Assembly: GCF_963666145.1 (NCBI RefSeq)
Contig: NZ_OY762614.1
Location: 4,330,501 to 4,394,500, forward strand
Direction of reading: 5' to 3'
Origin: an uncultured Desulfobacter sp.
GTDB taxonomy: Bacteria; Desulfobacterota; Desulfobacteria; Desulfobacterales; Desulfobacteraceae
Length of the DNA: 64,000 nucleotides
Shown here: positions 1-8,855 of the stretch, in pieces
Position numbering within the stretch: the stretch's first letter is position 1
Layout: each line of letters starts with the position of its first letter
Made by a program: the position numbers and the translations under genes
Notes under the pieces: model-generated
The model's database searches: none
What the model was told of the DNA's origin: nothing
The model's input: only the letters and a program-made list of their open reading frames with translations

Positions 1-1146
1 AAACCTTTTGTCACACTCTATCCGATATATTTCCTCTTCCTGGTTTTGTGCCTGAGGTATGCTAGACGGATTTTCATCTGTTTTTTTACCTTTCGTTACA
101 AACTTTGCATTTTAATTCCCTTCGTTATTGTAACCTGGTCGTTTTTAAGTCCATGGCTCTATCCGGTTCATGGAAGCAATGCTTTTTCATTGGCTTCCAA
201 TCCCAACTACAAAAGATGGCTGGAGATCATTTTCCCTTTGCTAATTTTACCGGCAGCAATTGAGAGTCATGACGAGTTCCGTGAGTTCATGTTTTCAGTT
301 TTTTTAGTCATTATTGGTATTCATTTCATTTCATTCCTGGCGTCCGGGCTATTTATCGTATGCGGACATCCCGTTTACGAGATTCATCGTATGGTTTTTT
401 TGAATATGCGCCCTATTTATTGGGAATCGGGTCTGCTGCTGCTTTTTATCGCGTATGCGTTTGTACATAATCGATTCCCCCCATTTATTTTGGTCCTCTT
501 GGCTCTGGTCGGTTGTATCGGACTTGTCCTTGGTAATTCTCGTACCCGGGTTCTCTCCACCTTTGTGTGTTTTATTTATTTTATCTACCCTTATGTTTCA
601 AGACGTCTGTTTTTCTGGGGAATTGCTTTTGTGCTAAGTTTTAGCCTGGTCGCCGGGGGTGCGGCCGTTTTCTCTGGTAAAATAAATGTGTATATTGCCG
701 GACTCATCGAACAGAGAATCGAACAGAGTATGAGTAAAGATGAAAAAGTTCGCACCAGTGGCCGGGCAAGGACCTACCAATATGCGTTGGATCGGTGGCA
801 GGCAAATCCCCTTCTGGGTGTTGGATCATGTTATATTTATCCAACAACAAAATTTACCTCCCAAGCTTCAATTGGACGTCTTCATAACTATTATTTGGAA
901 GTGTTGGCTGGTCAGGGGGGCGTCGGGTTTGTGCTATTGCTGGCTGTTCTTGGCATCAGTGCGGTTATGGCGTTTAAGATATTCAGGGCAAAGGCTAAAG
1001 AATCTGTTGACGGAAGGATGGCAGTAGCACTTTTGGTGTGGGGGCTTATTAACTGGATGTTTAAAGAAAGCTGGGGGATCACATATACAGCAATTTGCCT
1101 GTTGAGTATTTATATACAAACCGGTCAGAAAAAGACACTTTATTGA
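1..1146 (+). CDS. O-antigen ligase/polymerase-like membrane protein (5' partial)
   Basis: A multi-pass membrane protein of the O-antigen ligase/Wzy superfamily, which polymerises or ligates polysaccharide repeat units at the periplasmic face of the inner membrane. The reading frame is open from base 1 with no stop before a TTG at 46, so the gene most likely begins outside the window. Many hydrophobic segments are visible. The C-terminal third carries the family hallmark: SGRARTYQYAL, then NPLLGVGS, then RLHNYYLEVLAGQGGVG. This is the periplasmic loop and conserved HN-x-YLE region of Wzy_C-type proteins. It leads an AT-rich set of sugar-tailoring genes, which fits polymerisation of the local exopolysaccharide. 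Polymerase versus ligase cannot be decided from sequence. Confidence 0.82.
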   Translation, partial: KPFVTLYPIYFLFLVLCLRYARRIFICFFTFRYKLCILIPFVIVTWSFLSPWLYPVHGSNAFSLASNPNYKRWLEIIFPLLILPAAIESHDEFREFMFSVFLVIIGIHFISFLASGLFIVCGHPVYEIHRMVFLNMRPIYWESGLLLLFIAYAFVHNRFPPFILVLLALVGCIGLVLGNSRTRVLSTFVCFIYFIYPYVSRRLFFWGIAFVLSFSLVAGGAAVFSGKINVYIAGLIEQRIEQSMSKDEKVRTSGRARTYQYALDRWQANPLLGVGSCYIYPTTKFTSQASIGRLHNYYLEVLAGQGGVGFVLLLAVLGISAVMAFKIFRAKAKESVDGRMAVALLVWGLINWMFKESWGITYTAICLLSIYIQTGQKKTLY

Positions 1147-1190
1147 TGTTTGTGATTGTAAAATGAAAATTGACTATGAGATGTTTAAAA

Positions 1191-2216
1191 ATGATGTTGA
1201 GTATTATTGTTCCATTCTATAACGCAGTCTCTACTTTAAGATCCACTGTTGAATCTTTGCAGCTTCAAACCTTTCCCGACATTGAAATCCTTCTGATTGA
1301 TGATGGATCTACGGATGACGGATATGTCACTGCAAAAGATATGGCAAGATATGACAGTCGCATCAGGGTTTTTCATCAAGAAAACAGGGGCGTCAGTTCT
1401 GCCAGAAATCATGGCCTTGATATGGCGTTGGGTCGCTATGTCACTTTTGTGGACGCAGATGATCTTGTTGAAAATATAATGTACGAAGAATTAATGAGTA
1501 ATCTCCTTTATTCTAAAGTGGATGTTTGCGTCACAGGCATTGAAGCAAACGGTGTTCCTGTGAGAGATTTGCCTAAAGATATTAAATTTTTAAAGGGCAA
1601 AAAAGAAATTCAAGGTATTTTGATCGGGAATATACTATGGTCACCAGATTATAGATCAACCATAATGCCTTCAGCATGCCGCCTAATCATAGATAGAAGA
1701 CTTTTAGAAGATAATACCATACGTTTTGATACCCGTCTTGGATTTCATGAGGATTTTGTTTTTCTAATTGAAACACTTTTAAAAGTGAACACTGCATGTA
1801 TAGACGACCGACCCTTTTATAAATATGTATACAAAAAAAAAGAACGTAAAAAACGGCATAGCCTTTCTAAAATGCTGGAGTCCCATAAATATATTATTGG
1901 TTTCCTTGAAGCCTTGCCTAAAAGAAGCATTGATGATATTCAAAGAAACATTCATTTCGGACTGATTCGTTTTATTACATCGGTATGTGAAAATACCTGC
2001 CTTAAACATAGCAACTCTCTAAATCAACAAATAATACAACTCAAAAAATTTTATCAGGAATTGCCACCTCCAGATATAAGCGGGTATATGAATCAAAAAA
2101 CAATTTTATTTAAAAATAGACTTTTATTTTGGTTATTATCCCGTCGTTTTTTTTTGATGGCTATCATGGTGTGCTGGGCAGTTAGGTTCAGGGCATCATT
2201 TAGGGTGGTAGAATAA
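1191..2216 (+). CDS. Family 2 glycosyltransferase
   Basis: A GT-A fold glycosyltransferase that would move a nucleotide-activated sugar to a lipid-linked acceptor on the cytoplasmic side. The N-terminus MLSIIVPFYNA is the classic GT2 opening. It is followed by LLIDDGSTDD (nucleotide binding), NRGVSSARNHGLD and the DXD-type metal motif FVDADD at about residue 95. The C-terminal half is rich in Lys and aromatic residues and has no recognised domain. The frame can also start at TTG 1170 or ATG 1176; ATG 1191 is preferred because family homology begins there, though none has a strong ribosome binding site. It lies 44 bases after the polymerase-like gene. Sugar specificity is unknown. Confidence 0.85.
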   Translation: MMLSIIVPFYNAVSTLRSTVESLQLQTFPDIEILLIDDGSTDDGYVTAKDMARYDSRIRVFHQENRGVSSARNHGLDMALGRYVTFVDADDLVENIMYEELMSNLLYSKVDVCVTGIEANGVPVRDLPKDIKFLKGKKEIQGILIGNILWSPDYRSTIMPSACRLIIDRRLLEDNTIRFDTRLGFHEDFVFLIETLLKVNTACIDDRPFYKYVYKKKERKKRHSLSKMLESHKYIIGFLEALPKRSIDDIQRNIHFGLIRFITSVCENTCLKHSNSLNQQIIQLKKFYQELPPPDISGYMNQKTILFKNRLLFWLLSRRFFLMAIMVCWAVRFRASFRVVE

Positions 2217-2249
2217 GTTTTGAAGTAATAATCAATTACGAAGATAGAT

Positions 2250-3191
2250 ATGTTAAAAAAAAAAGAATCTAAGCGAAATCATATACTGGTTACAGGGAGC
2301 AACCGTTCCGGAACCACATGGGTTGGCGAAATGCTCAATCTTAGCAATAAGAAAAATTATATTTATGAGCCATTTTCAAGAAATTTGAAGACCATTAGAG
2401 CCACGTGTCCGTTAAAGCATCATTTCCATTATGTGACCCGTGATGAAGAAAAAGATTTTAAGGCATATCTGGATTGCTGCTTGTCCTGGAGAGGTGTGTC
2501 ATGGAAAAAGGAAGTCTTACAGATGTCTGGTTTTAGAAGTTCTATTGGGGCGCTTTTGCGAAACGGGCAGCGGTATTTCAGAGGAATGACACGGAATGGC
2601 TACATTATCAAAGATCCCCTTGCCTTGTTTTCGGCCGCCTGGCTTTACAAGGTTTATCAATGTGATGTCCTGGTTATTGTCAGGCATCCGGCCGCTTATG
2701 TCAACAGCATCAAAAGAGTTGGTTGGCGGGTCGACCCGAAAGAATATTTATCTCAGCATGAGTTGATGGAAAACTATCTTATGCCTTTGAAGAATGAAAT
2801 TTGTAACTTTCGGCAATCTGATTCAAACATCGTAGAGGAGGCAACCCTGCGGTGGAAGATTTACCACCATGTCATCAGTCTGTATAAGAAAAAATTTCCT
2901 TACTGGATGTTTGTCAGGCATGAAGACCTCTCTGTCGATCCTGTAAATGGCTTTAAACGGATCTATACAGAATTTAAGTTGCCTTTTTCTGAACGGGTAA
3001 AAAATAAAATTTTGGCATCAACAACCGGCCCTAAAGAGCTTGAGTTGGGAAAAAAAACTCATGTTCTAAAACGGGACTCGAAAAGCATGGTTAAAAAATG
3101 GAAAATTGATTTAACTGATAGAGAGGTTTCACATGTATATGAGCATACTCGAAATATTGCGTCTGAATTTTATTCTAAATTAGATTGGTAG
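2250..3191 (+). CDS. PAPS-dependent sulfotransferase
   Basis: A cytosolic-type sulfotransferase predicted to move sulfate from PAPS to a hydroxyl or amine. The 5'-phosphosulfate loop GSNRSGTTW is at residues 16-24, and the 3'-phosphate binding motif VIVRHPAAYVNSI lies around residues 143-154 with Arg145. The length of 313 residues is normal. No signal peptide or membrane segment is visible, so it should act in the cytoplasm on a precursor or lipid-linked oligosaccharide. Its place among glycosyltransferases suggests a sulfated polysaccharide; that substrate is inference. A small-molecule sulfotransferase cannot be excluded. Confidence 0.8.
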   Translation: MLKKKESKRNHILVTGSNRSGTTWVGEMLNLSNKKNYIYEPFSRNLKTIRATCPLKHHFHYVTRDEEKDFKAYLDCCLSWRGVSWKKEVLQMSGFRSSIGALLRNGQRYFRGMTRNGYIIKDPLALFSAAWLYKVYQCDVLVIVRHPAAYVNSIKRVGWRVDPKEYLSQHELMENYLMPLKNEICNFRQSDSNIVEEATLRWKIYHHVISLYKKKFPYWMFVRHEDLSVDPVNGFKRIYTEFKLPFSERVKNKILASTTGPKELELGKKTHVLKRDSKSMVKKWKIDLTDREVSHVYEHTRNIASEFYSKLDW

Positions 3192-3322
3192 AGAATTATA
3201 CTCATTCCATTGATAGTTAATCAAAATATTCCATTAAATATTGGGAAGTTACTATAACTTTTGATAAAAATATTGAAGAAAGTGTTATGTTGAGAGAATT
3301 AAAGAAGCTTCACCATTCATAG

Positions 3323-3481
3323 CCATTGAATGTAATTGTTTTGAAAGTTGTAATGATTGGGAAAAATACGTTTTTCGTCGCAGGTAGAATGGTAACAAAA
3401 TCGCTTCCGCTCAATGTAATGGCTACTGGAATACCTGCAAAAGTTATTAAAATAATGGATATTATTGAGAACTGTAAATGA
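3323..3481 (+). pseudogene. C-terminal relic of a hexapeptide-repeat acetyltransferase
   Basis: This frame reads VVMIGKNTFFVAG, RMVTKSLPLN and VMATGIPAKVIK before the stop at 3479-3481. That is the well-known C-terminal end of left-handed beta-helix acetyltransferases (usual form IG-x-N-xx-xGAGS-VVTKS-xPPN-V-xx-GxPAKVI). A stop at 3320-3322 ends the frame upstream, and no fuller coil or N-terminal part was recognised back to the sulfotransferase at 3191. Its stop overlaps the next gene's start as ATGA, a trace of former translational coupling. Probably the remains of a sugar O- or N-acetyltransferase. Confidence 0.72.
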
Positions 3482-4686
3482 TAGGGGATATGGAAAAGCA
3501 AAAAATAAATTTGATTTTTATGGGGGGATTTACTTTCCCCGAAGGCATGGCCGGAACAAAAAGAATCAAACATGCTATTGATGCATTGCAGTTAATGCCA
3601 GATGTATTAATTCAAGTGGTTCTTTTGCGTCAATTAAGCGTGGAAAACAAAGGGTCCGGTATTTATAAAGGCATCTCTTATCATACTATAATGCCGGGTC
3701 TAACACGGAATGGCTTTATGGTTTTGTTTCCTTTGCTCTATATGAAAACTTTTTTTTATCTTCGAAAATGCCGGCTGAAAAGTGCGGTCAATATAATATA
3801 TCATTACGGTCCGGTCTCCCATGAAAATTTGATCCCTCTTATTTTGGCTAAAATCATGGGATACAAGATCGTTTTTGACATTGTAGAGGATTATAATGTT
3901 ATTGTAACTACATCAAAATCCCTCTTCTTTAAGCTAAGAAATTTGGGGATTCAACAATTCCTCTTAGTCATGAAACAAATTGCTAGTGGCCTGATTATCA
4001 TCAGTTCCTATCTGGAAGCGGCCTATAAAAATTCGTTATCTAAAAATATAAAAATTCATTACAGGCCAATATCAATTGATATGGCAAAATTTCAAGATAA
4101 TCAGAGGCCGAATATTAAAAATAAAAGTGAGATTACGCTCTTTTATGCGGGAAGCTTTGGCCGGAAAGACGGGGTACTGGATTTGATTGATGCCTTTGAT
4201 GGTCTTGCTGCAAAAAGAGATAATGTCTGTCTGGTTCTAACAGGGCGGGGAACGGAGGCGTCCATGTCTGAATTTTTTTCCCGGGTTGAGCGTTCGCCCT
4301 TTAAGGATCGTATAGACTATAAAGGGTATCTTGATGAGGATACTTACTATGATGTGCTACACTGTGTTGACATTCATTGCATGACAAGAATCGATCTTGA
4401 CTATGCCCATGCCGGTTTTCCGTTTAAGCTTGGTGAATATCTTGCCACCGGTAAGCCTGTCATCGCCTCCCGGGTATCAGATATTGAACGATTTATAGAG
4501 CATGGGAAAAGTGCCATGATTGTCAAGCCGGGAAACTGCAAGGATATCGAAGCCGCCGCCGCATTTTTGATAGACAACCCTGAAAAAGCACTACAAATCG
4601 GGGCGCAGGGGCGAGCTGCCGCTTTTTCCAATTTTGATCATAAAATCCAAGGAGAAAAACTGTTCCAATTCCTCAAAAGGCTTTAA
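3478..4686 (+). CDS. Family 4 glycosyltransferase
   Basis: A GT-B fold glycosyltransferase of about 402 residues. The N-terminal part starts INLIFMGGFTFPEGMAGTKR, where the glycine-rich acceptor loop and basic residues are typical. The C-terminal donor domain has LFYAGSFGRKDGVLDLIDA, LVLTGRGT and the nucleotide-sugar motif GFPFKLGEYLATGKPVIAS, with the conserved E of the EX7E region. Start ATG 3478 overlaps the stop of the upstream acetyltransferase relic; an internal ATG at 3490 is possible. It probably extends the repeat unit of the exopolysaccharide in the cytoplasm. Sugar and linkage are unknown. Confidence 0.85.
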   Translation: MIGDMEKQKINLIFMGGFTFPEGMAGTKRIKHAIDALQLMPDVLIQVVLLRQLSVENKGSGIYKGISYHTIMPGLTRNGFMVLFPLLYMKTFFYLRKCRLKSAVNIIYHYGPVSHENLIPLILAKIMGYKIVFDIVEDYNVIVTTSKSLFFKLRNLGIQQFLLVMKQIASGLIIISSYLEAAYKNSLSKNIKIHYRPISIDMAKFQDNQRPNIKNKSEITLFYAGSFGRKDGVLDLIDAFDGLAAKRDNVCLVLTGRGTEASMSEFFSRVERSPFKDRIDYKGYLDEDTYYDVLHCVDIHCMTRIDLDYAHAGFPFKLGEYLATGKPVIASRVSDIERFIEHGKSAMIVKPGNCKDIEAAAAFLIDNPEKALQIGAQGRAAAFSNFDHKIQGEKLFQFLKRL

Positions 4687-4846
4687 TCAATAAGGAGTGA
4701 CCGATTAAAGAATCTATGGCCTATGTCTTATTGCCGGTGGACAATAAACAAGTCAGGCAAAATCATTTTGGCTAATTATAGCAGGCGAACTCTCGTACGG
4801 TGTTTATAAATTAAAACCTTTGTAAGCTTATAAGATGGAGGTAGGA

Positions 4847-5677
4847 ATGGACAAAATTATTGATTTTAGAGTAAGGCTTAGAACGCCACAAATGCTAAAG
4901 CCCTGGAATCCTGATAACCCGGCACCTCATTTTGAACAGTATATAAAATTGTACCACATGAAACCTCGTTTGTCGGTTTTGGACGACGAGCAATTTGTCC
5001 ATAATATGCATGGCCAGGGCGTTACCCAAGGCGTTGTTTGCGGTGGCTCCAAAGAAGACAACGAGCATTTAATTACAAAAAAGAACTCAGCCCATGGAGA
5101 CAATTTTTATTATATTGCCGGGGTAAATCCTGAGTACGGCATTAAGCAAAATTTAGAGGAACTGGAAAAGTGTAAAAAACAGGGCTTTTTAGGCGTAAAT
5201 TTTAGTCCTTATATCTGGGGTGTGAAAGCAAATGATAAAGTGCTTTATCCGCTTTATGCCTATTGTGAATCCAATAATATCATCGCGATCGTACACGGCA
5301 GCCTGCATTACAACCGGTATCAAAGTATGTGGTTGGGTGATCCGAAGTATATGGATGAAGTCGCCATGAATTTCCCCCATTTAAAATTGGTGATTTCCCA
5401 CGCCGGAAACGGATTTGGGGTTCTTGGCCTGGCAGTGGCCCAAAAACATCCCAATGTTTATCTTGAATTCAGTGCCTTATGGCCGAAATATTTGCCGGAA
5501 TCTACACTGGGTGCTGTGAATACTTATCTAAAAGACCGCTGCCTGTTCGGTACGGATTATCCTCTGGTTGATTTCGCTGATGGCGTGTCGGCATGGAAAG
5601 AGGCGTTAAAACCGGAAGTCAGAGAGCTATTTTTCTATAAAAATGCTATGAAATGTCTTTTTAGTGATCCTGTTTGA
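4847..5677 (+). CDS. Amidohydrolase-superfamily (PF04909-like) TIM-barrel protein
   Basis: A metal-dependent-hydrolase-like TIM barrel of 276 residues. Strand motifs are recognisable: AIVHGSLH (His150), LVISHAGNG (His185), NVYLEFSA and RCLFGTDYPL (Asp237). The N-terminal metal motif, usually DxHxH, here reads DFRVRL, with Arg8 and Arg10 where histidines are expected, so metal binding may differ or be lost. Start ATG 4847 is chosen because GGAGGT lies at 4837-4842; the upstream ATG at 4835 overlaps that ribosome binding site. Such a hydrolase is not a standard exopolysaccharide gene, and its substrate is unknown. Confidence 0.72.
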   Translation: MDKIIDFRVRLRTPQMLKPWNPDNPAPHFEQYIKLYHMKPRLSVLDDEQFVHNMHGQGVTQGVVCGGSKEDNEHLITKKNSAHGDNFYYIAGVNPEYGIKQNLEELEKCKKQGFLGVNFSPYIWGVKANDKVLYPLYAYCESNNIIAIVHGSLHYNRYQSMWLGDPKYMDEVAMNFPHLKLVISHAGNGFGVLGLAVAQKHPNVYLEFSALWPKYLPESTLGAVNTYLKDRCLFGTDYPLVDFADGVSAWKEALKPEVRELFFYKNAMKCLFSDPV

Positions 5678-5743
5678 TTATGTAAGGCTGGTATCCCAAT
5701 CCATGTTGAATGAGTTTAAATAAATTATAATGGAAATCCTCAT

Positions 5744-6808
5744 ATGGAAAGCAGTGACCAAATAAAAATAATCCAATATTCAAAAGAATACAAAGAGAGG
5801 CTGCTATCTTTCATGTCTTTTCTATGGAAGAATGCAGCGGATGAAGAAAAAAGAAAGAAATTTGAGTGGCGGTATGAATTGAATCCGGCCCAGATGGAAG
5901 ATTATATGTTTTTGGCATTGAATAACGGCCAAATTGTGGGTTTTCGTTCATTTGTGGTTCAGGACTTTATTTTAGATCAAAAAATAATCAAGGTACTTGT
6001 AGGTGCTGACGGAGTCGTTCATCCGGATTTCAGAAAACTTGGTCTGCTTAAACGATTTAATTTAAAAAGTATTGAAGTGTTTTCCCTTCAATTCGAGAGG
6101 GTACAAGGAATTATTCTTATTCTGAGCGCCAATAAAATCCCCACTATAGCAAACCAGAAACAAGGGTGGCAACGGACCACTGGTCTTAAAAAATATGCTT
6201 ATAAAATTTCTTTATTAAATATTTTTAAAACGGTCTTTTTGAAAACAGATAAACAAACATGCCATAAACGAATCAAACATCGTAATCTGGAAATTGAAGT
6301 TTTGACTGAACTGAAAGAAGATCTGTTGGCAGCGTACTTCATAAAAAACAGATTTAAAGATAAGATCGTAAATTATAGAACCGCTAAGTTTTACAGATGG
6401 CGATACCTTGAAGATCGTAATTTTGACCGGTCTTATATCTATGCATATAAAAACGGCGAACTTGCAGGTTTTTTAATCATCGAAAGAATTTCGGCAAAGC
6501 AGAGCCTTTTATTGGAGTATGGTGCCGATTCCGCTATGGTTTTATCTAAAATGCTGAAGACGGCATCCAGATACTTGAACATATGTGTGTTAAGAACGCT
6601 TTATACATCTAAAAATCAGGAAACACTGATGAAACGTTCCGGCTGTTTTATCGAAACAGATACGTTTCTGAAGTTGATTAGAAAAGAACGGTTACCCGTT
6701 TTGGTAAGGCCCAATATAGTTAAACCGGAAGATAAAGATTTTGTATACGATGGATTGGATATCAGGGATATTGAAAACTGGATACTATATTCAGCAGACG
6801 GGTATTAG
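5744..6808 (+). CDS. GNAT-family N-acyltransferase
   Basis: A 354-residue protein with an N-terminal GNAT fold. The sequence GQIVGFRSFVVQDF followed by VGADGVVHPDFRKLGLLKRF matches the beta4 strand and the acetyl-CoA pyrophosphate loop (R-xx-G/L-L). The C-terminal half, including YIYAYKNGELAGFLII, looks like a second degenerate GNAT fold. It would acylate an amino sugar or similar acceptor in the cytoplasm. It is followed by a deacetylase gene, which fits editing of N-acyl groups on an amino sugar. The stop codon lies inside a perfect palindrome (6803-6847). The substrate is unknown. Confidence 0.7.
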   Translation: MESSDQIKIIQYSKEYKERLLSFMSFLWKNAADEEKRKKFEWRYELNPAQMEDYMFLALNNGQIVGFRSFVVQDFILDQKIIKVLVGADGVVHPDFRKLGLLKRFNLKSIEVFSLQFERVQGIILILSANKIPTIANQKQGWQRTTGLKKYAYKISLLNIFKTVFLKTDKQTCHKRIKHRNLEIEVLTELKEDLLAAYFIKNRFKDKIVNYRTAKFYRWRYLEDRNFDRSYIYAYKNGELAGFLIIERISAKQSLLLEYGADSAMVLSKMLKTASRYLNICVLRTLYTSKNQETLMKRSGCFIETDTFLKLIRKERLPVLVRPNIVKPEDKDFVYDGLDIRDIENWILYSADGY

Positions 6809-6847
6809 AAGCCATCTCAAAAGATTCTTTTGAGATGGCTTCTAATA
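6803..6847. repeat. Perfect 22-bp inverted repeat, terminator/attenuator-like
   Basis: A 45-base palindrome with two exact 22-base arms around one central base at 6825. The arm includes AGAAGCCATCTCAAAAG and its exact complement. It begins over the stop codon of the GNAT gene and ends 46 bases before the deacetylase ATG. There is no long T tract on either side, so it may be an mRNA-stability or polarity element, not a strong intrinsic terminator. Confidence 0.75.
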
Positions 6848-6892
6848 TTGTATACGGTATCCCTCTGGGATACTAAGGCCGGAAAATTTATT

Positions 6893-7813
6893 ATGAAAAT
6901 ACTTAGAAATACGATCATCAATCTCCATGCTGTTGATAATAAAGATTGGATGGAAAAGACTTTTTTGCTTATCAAACGGCACTATAATTTAGTGACAATT
7001 GATGATTTACTGGATTATTATCATTCTGGAAAAAAACTGTCCAACGCCTGTCACATTACTTTTGATGATGGTGACAACAGTTTTTATGATATTGTTTTTC
7101 CTATATTGAAAAAACACAATATCCCATGTTCCATTTACGTATCCCCTGAAGCATTGGTTAAAAGATTCAATTTTTGGTTTCAGGAGATAGCAGGCTATGA
7201 TCCAAAGCAACTCAGGATAATCATCAAAAATAGAAAATATGTTTCCTGCAACCCTGAGATCGTCCCGATTACAGCGATATTTAAGATGCTTACCATAGAA
7301 AAAATATGGTGCATAATATCTGACTATCAGCAAACATATGGTGTTAAACCAAAGCCGTGCATGAACATGGATGTTGAACAGTTAAAAGAGATAGATGCTT
7401 CCGGTTTAGTGGAGATCGGCGCTCACACCATGAATCATCCAATATTAAAAAATGAGAGCGATGAATCTTCTGAATATGAAGTCAAAAAATCAGTGGAAGA
7501 GTTAGGCACAATTTTAGGAAAGCCTATCAAAAGTTTTGCGTATCCAAATGGACAGCCAGAATTGGATTTTAGTGAAAGAGAAAAACGGTTCTTACGGCAA
7601 GCTGGTGTTCAGATCTCCTTTTCAGAAAAAATAGACCATTTTAGCAGGGAAAATGATCTTTACAGTATTCCACGAAATGGGTTAGCCCATGGTAACCAGG
7701 CGTTCATCCTGTTAAAAATGCTGATGGGAAAAAATTGGCTAAAATTAAAACACTTAAAAAACAAAAAAAACCAGGAATACTATCGAAGGCTCATGCTGTC
7801 CGGTGGATGCTAA
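6893..7813 (+). CDS. Polysaccharide deacetylase (NodB homology)
   Basis: A carbohydrate esterase family 4 type deacetylase of 306 residues. NodB motif 1 is ITFDDGDNSFYD (TFDDG at 56-60), giving the catalytic and metal Asp pair. Motif 2 is EIGAHTMNHP, supplying the metal His pair, and SFAYPNGQ fits the later motif. No signal peptide is seen. ATG 6893 (MKILRN) is preferred over the TTG at 6830, which would start inside the palindrome. It likely removes N-acetyl groups from amino sugars of the local polysaccharide, possibly working with the GNAT gene just upstream. Either the intermediate is cytoplasmic or export signals are missed. Confidence 0.82.
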   Translation: MKILRNTIINLHAVDNKDWMEKTFLLIKRHYNLVTIDDLLDYYHSGKKLSNACHITFDDGDNSFYDIVFPILKKHNIPCSIYVSPEALVKRFNFWFQEIAGYDPKQLRIIIKNRKYVSCNPEIVPITAIFKMLTIEKIWCIISDYQQTYGVKPKPCMNMDVEQLKEIDASGLVEIGAHTMNHPILKNESDESSEYEVKKSVEELGTILGKPIKSFAYPNGQPELDFSEREKRFLRQAGVQISFSEKIDHFSRENDLYSIPRNGLAHGNQAFILLKMLMGKNWLKLKHLKNKKNQEYYRRLMLSGGC

Positions 7814-7831
7814 ATTTAAAAAAGAGTTGAT

Positions 7832-8782
7832 ATGAAGGTGTTATTTGTTGTTACCGAACTTGATCTCCCTTTAAAAATGAATTCATTTATTTATTCCCAG
7901 GGGGAATCACTTAGGCCGATGGGGATAGATGTAACATATCTTTTTTTAACAGGCCGGGGGCCATTAAAATATCTTTTTGGAATTTTTAAAATCAACCAAG
8001 AGATCAAAAGACAAAAGTATGATTTGATTCACGGTCACTTTAGTTTCAACAGTTATGTGGCTAGCTTTCAAAAAAGAGTCCCCATCGTTGCTTCATTTCT
8101 CGGCAGTGATATCCTTAGGCCCAATAAGGGGTTATTCGGTGTGTTTAACGCTCATGTGAACGCAAGAATAAAATCATCGGCCAGATACTTTATTTACAAA
8201 ACAAAGGAGATGGCCAAAGTCAATAGAATGGAACCTTTCTCCATCATACCCAATGGCGTAAATCTTGAAACATTCAGAATTGTTGATAAAACTGTCGCAC
8301 GAAAAAAAACAGGCCTTGATCCTTGTAAGAAATACGTTCTTTTTGCCAGTGATCCGGCAAGGGAAGAAAAAAATTTTTCTTTAGTGGAAAAAGCAATGAC
8401 GCACATTCAGGATAAAACAGTTGAATTGCTGATTGTTAAGAATGTGGATCAGGACAGACTGAACCTGTATTATAATGCCTGCGATGTGTTGGTTGTATCC
8501 TCTTTACGAGAGGGCAGCATCAATACAGTCAAAGAAGCACTCGCCGTTAATTTGCCTGTTGTGGCGGTTGATGTGGGAGATATCAGGCAGCATAGCCGGC
8601 ATGTTGGCAATGTTATCATTACAACCAGAGACAGCAGTGATTTTGCCAAAGATGTGCTCAATGTATTAAGTCGCGGGGAAAAATATAATTCCCGAGACTA
8701 TATTGAAACGAATTTATCAGTTGGTTCCGTTGCTGAAAAAATATCAAATATTTATAACAGAGTGCTTTCTTGGGGAAATTAA
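7832..8782 (+). CDS. Family 4 glycosyltransferase (GT-B)
   Basis: A 316-residue glycosyltransferase. The N-terminal Rossmann domain opens MKVLFVVTELDLP and contains DLIHGHFSFNS, typical of GT4 acceptor domains. The linker IIPNGVNLETF is the classic PNGVD-type hinge. The donor domain has DVLVVSSLREGSINTVKEAL, corresponding to the EX7E motif in variant form, then NLPVVAVDVGDI. Start ATG 7832 lies 18 bases after the deacetylase stop. It probably acts on the polysaccharide repeat unit in the cytoplasm; specificity is unknown. Confidence 0.84.
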   Translation: MKVLFVVTELDLPLKMNSFIYSQGESLRPMGIDVTYLFLTGRGPLKYLFGIFKINQEIKRQKYDLIHGHFSFNSYVASFQKRVPIVASFLGSDILRPNKGLFGVFNAHVNARIKSSARYFIYKTKEMAKVNRMEPFSIIPNGVNLETFRIVDKTVARKKTGLDPCKKYVLFASDPAREEKNFSLVEKAMTHIQDKTVELLIVKNVDQDRLNLYYNACDVLVVSSLREGSINTVKEALAVNLPVVAVDVGDIRQHSRHVGNVIITTRDSSDFAKDVLNVLSRGEKYNSRDYIETNLSVGSVAEKISNIYNRVLSWGN

Positions 8783-8855
8783 AATATCTTTAACGTTGGA
8801 GCTTCAATAAAGTATTAAGATTTCGAGCTTGGTGAAGAAGTAGGCATTAAATAAT

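Noticed and set aside
3310..3573. Minus-strand 87-residue frame
   Set aside because: Antisense to the acetyltransferase relic and the GT4 start; the plus-strand homology explains the sequence.
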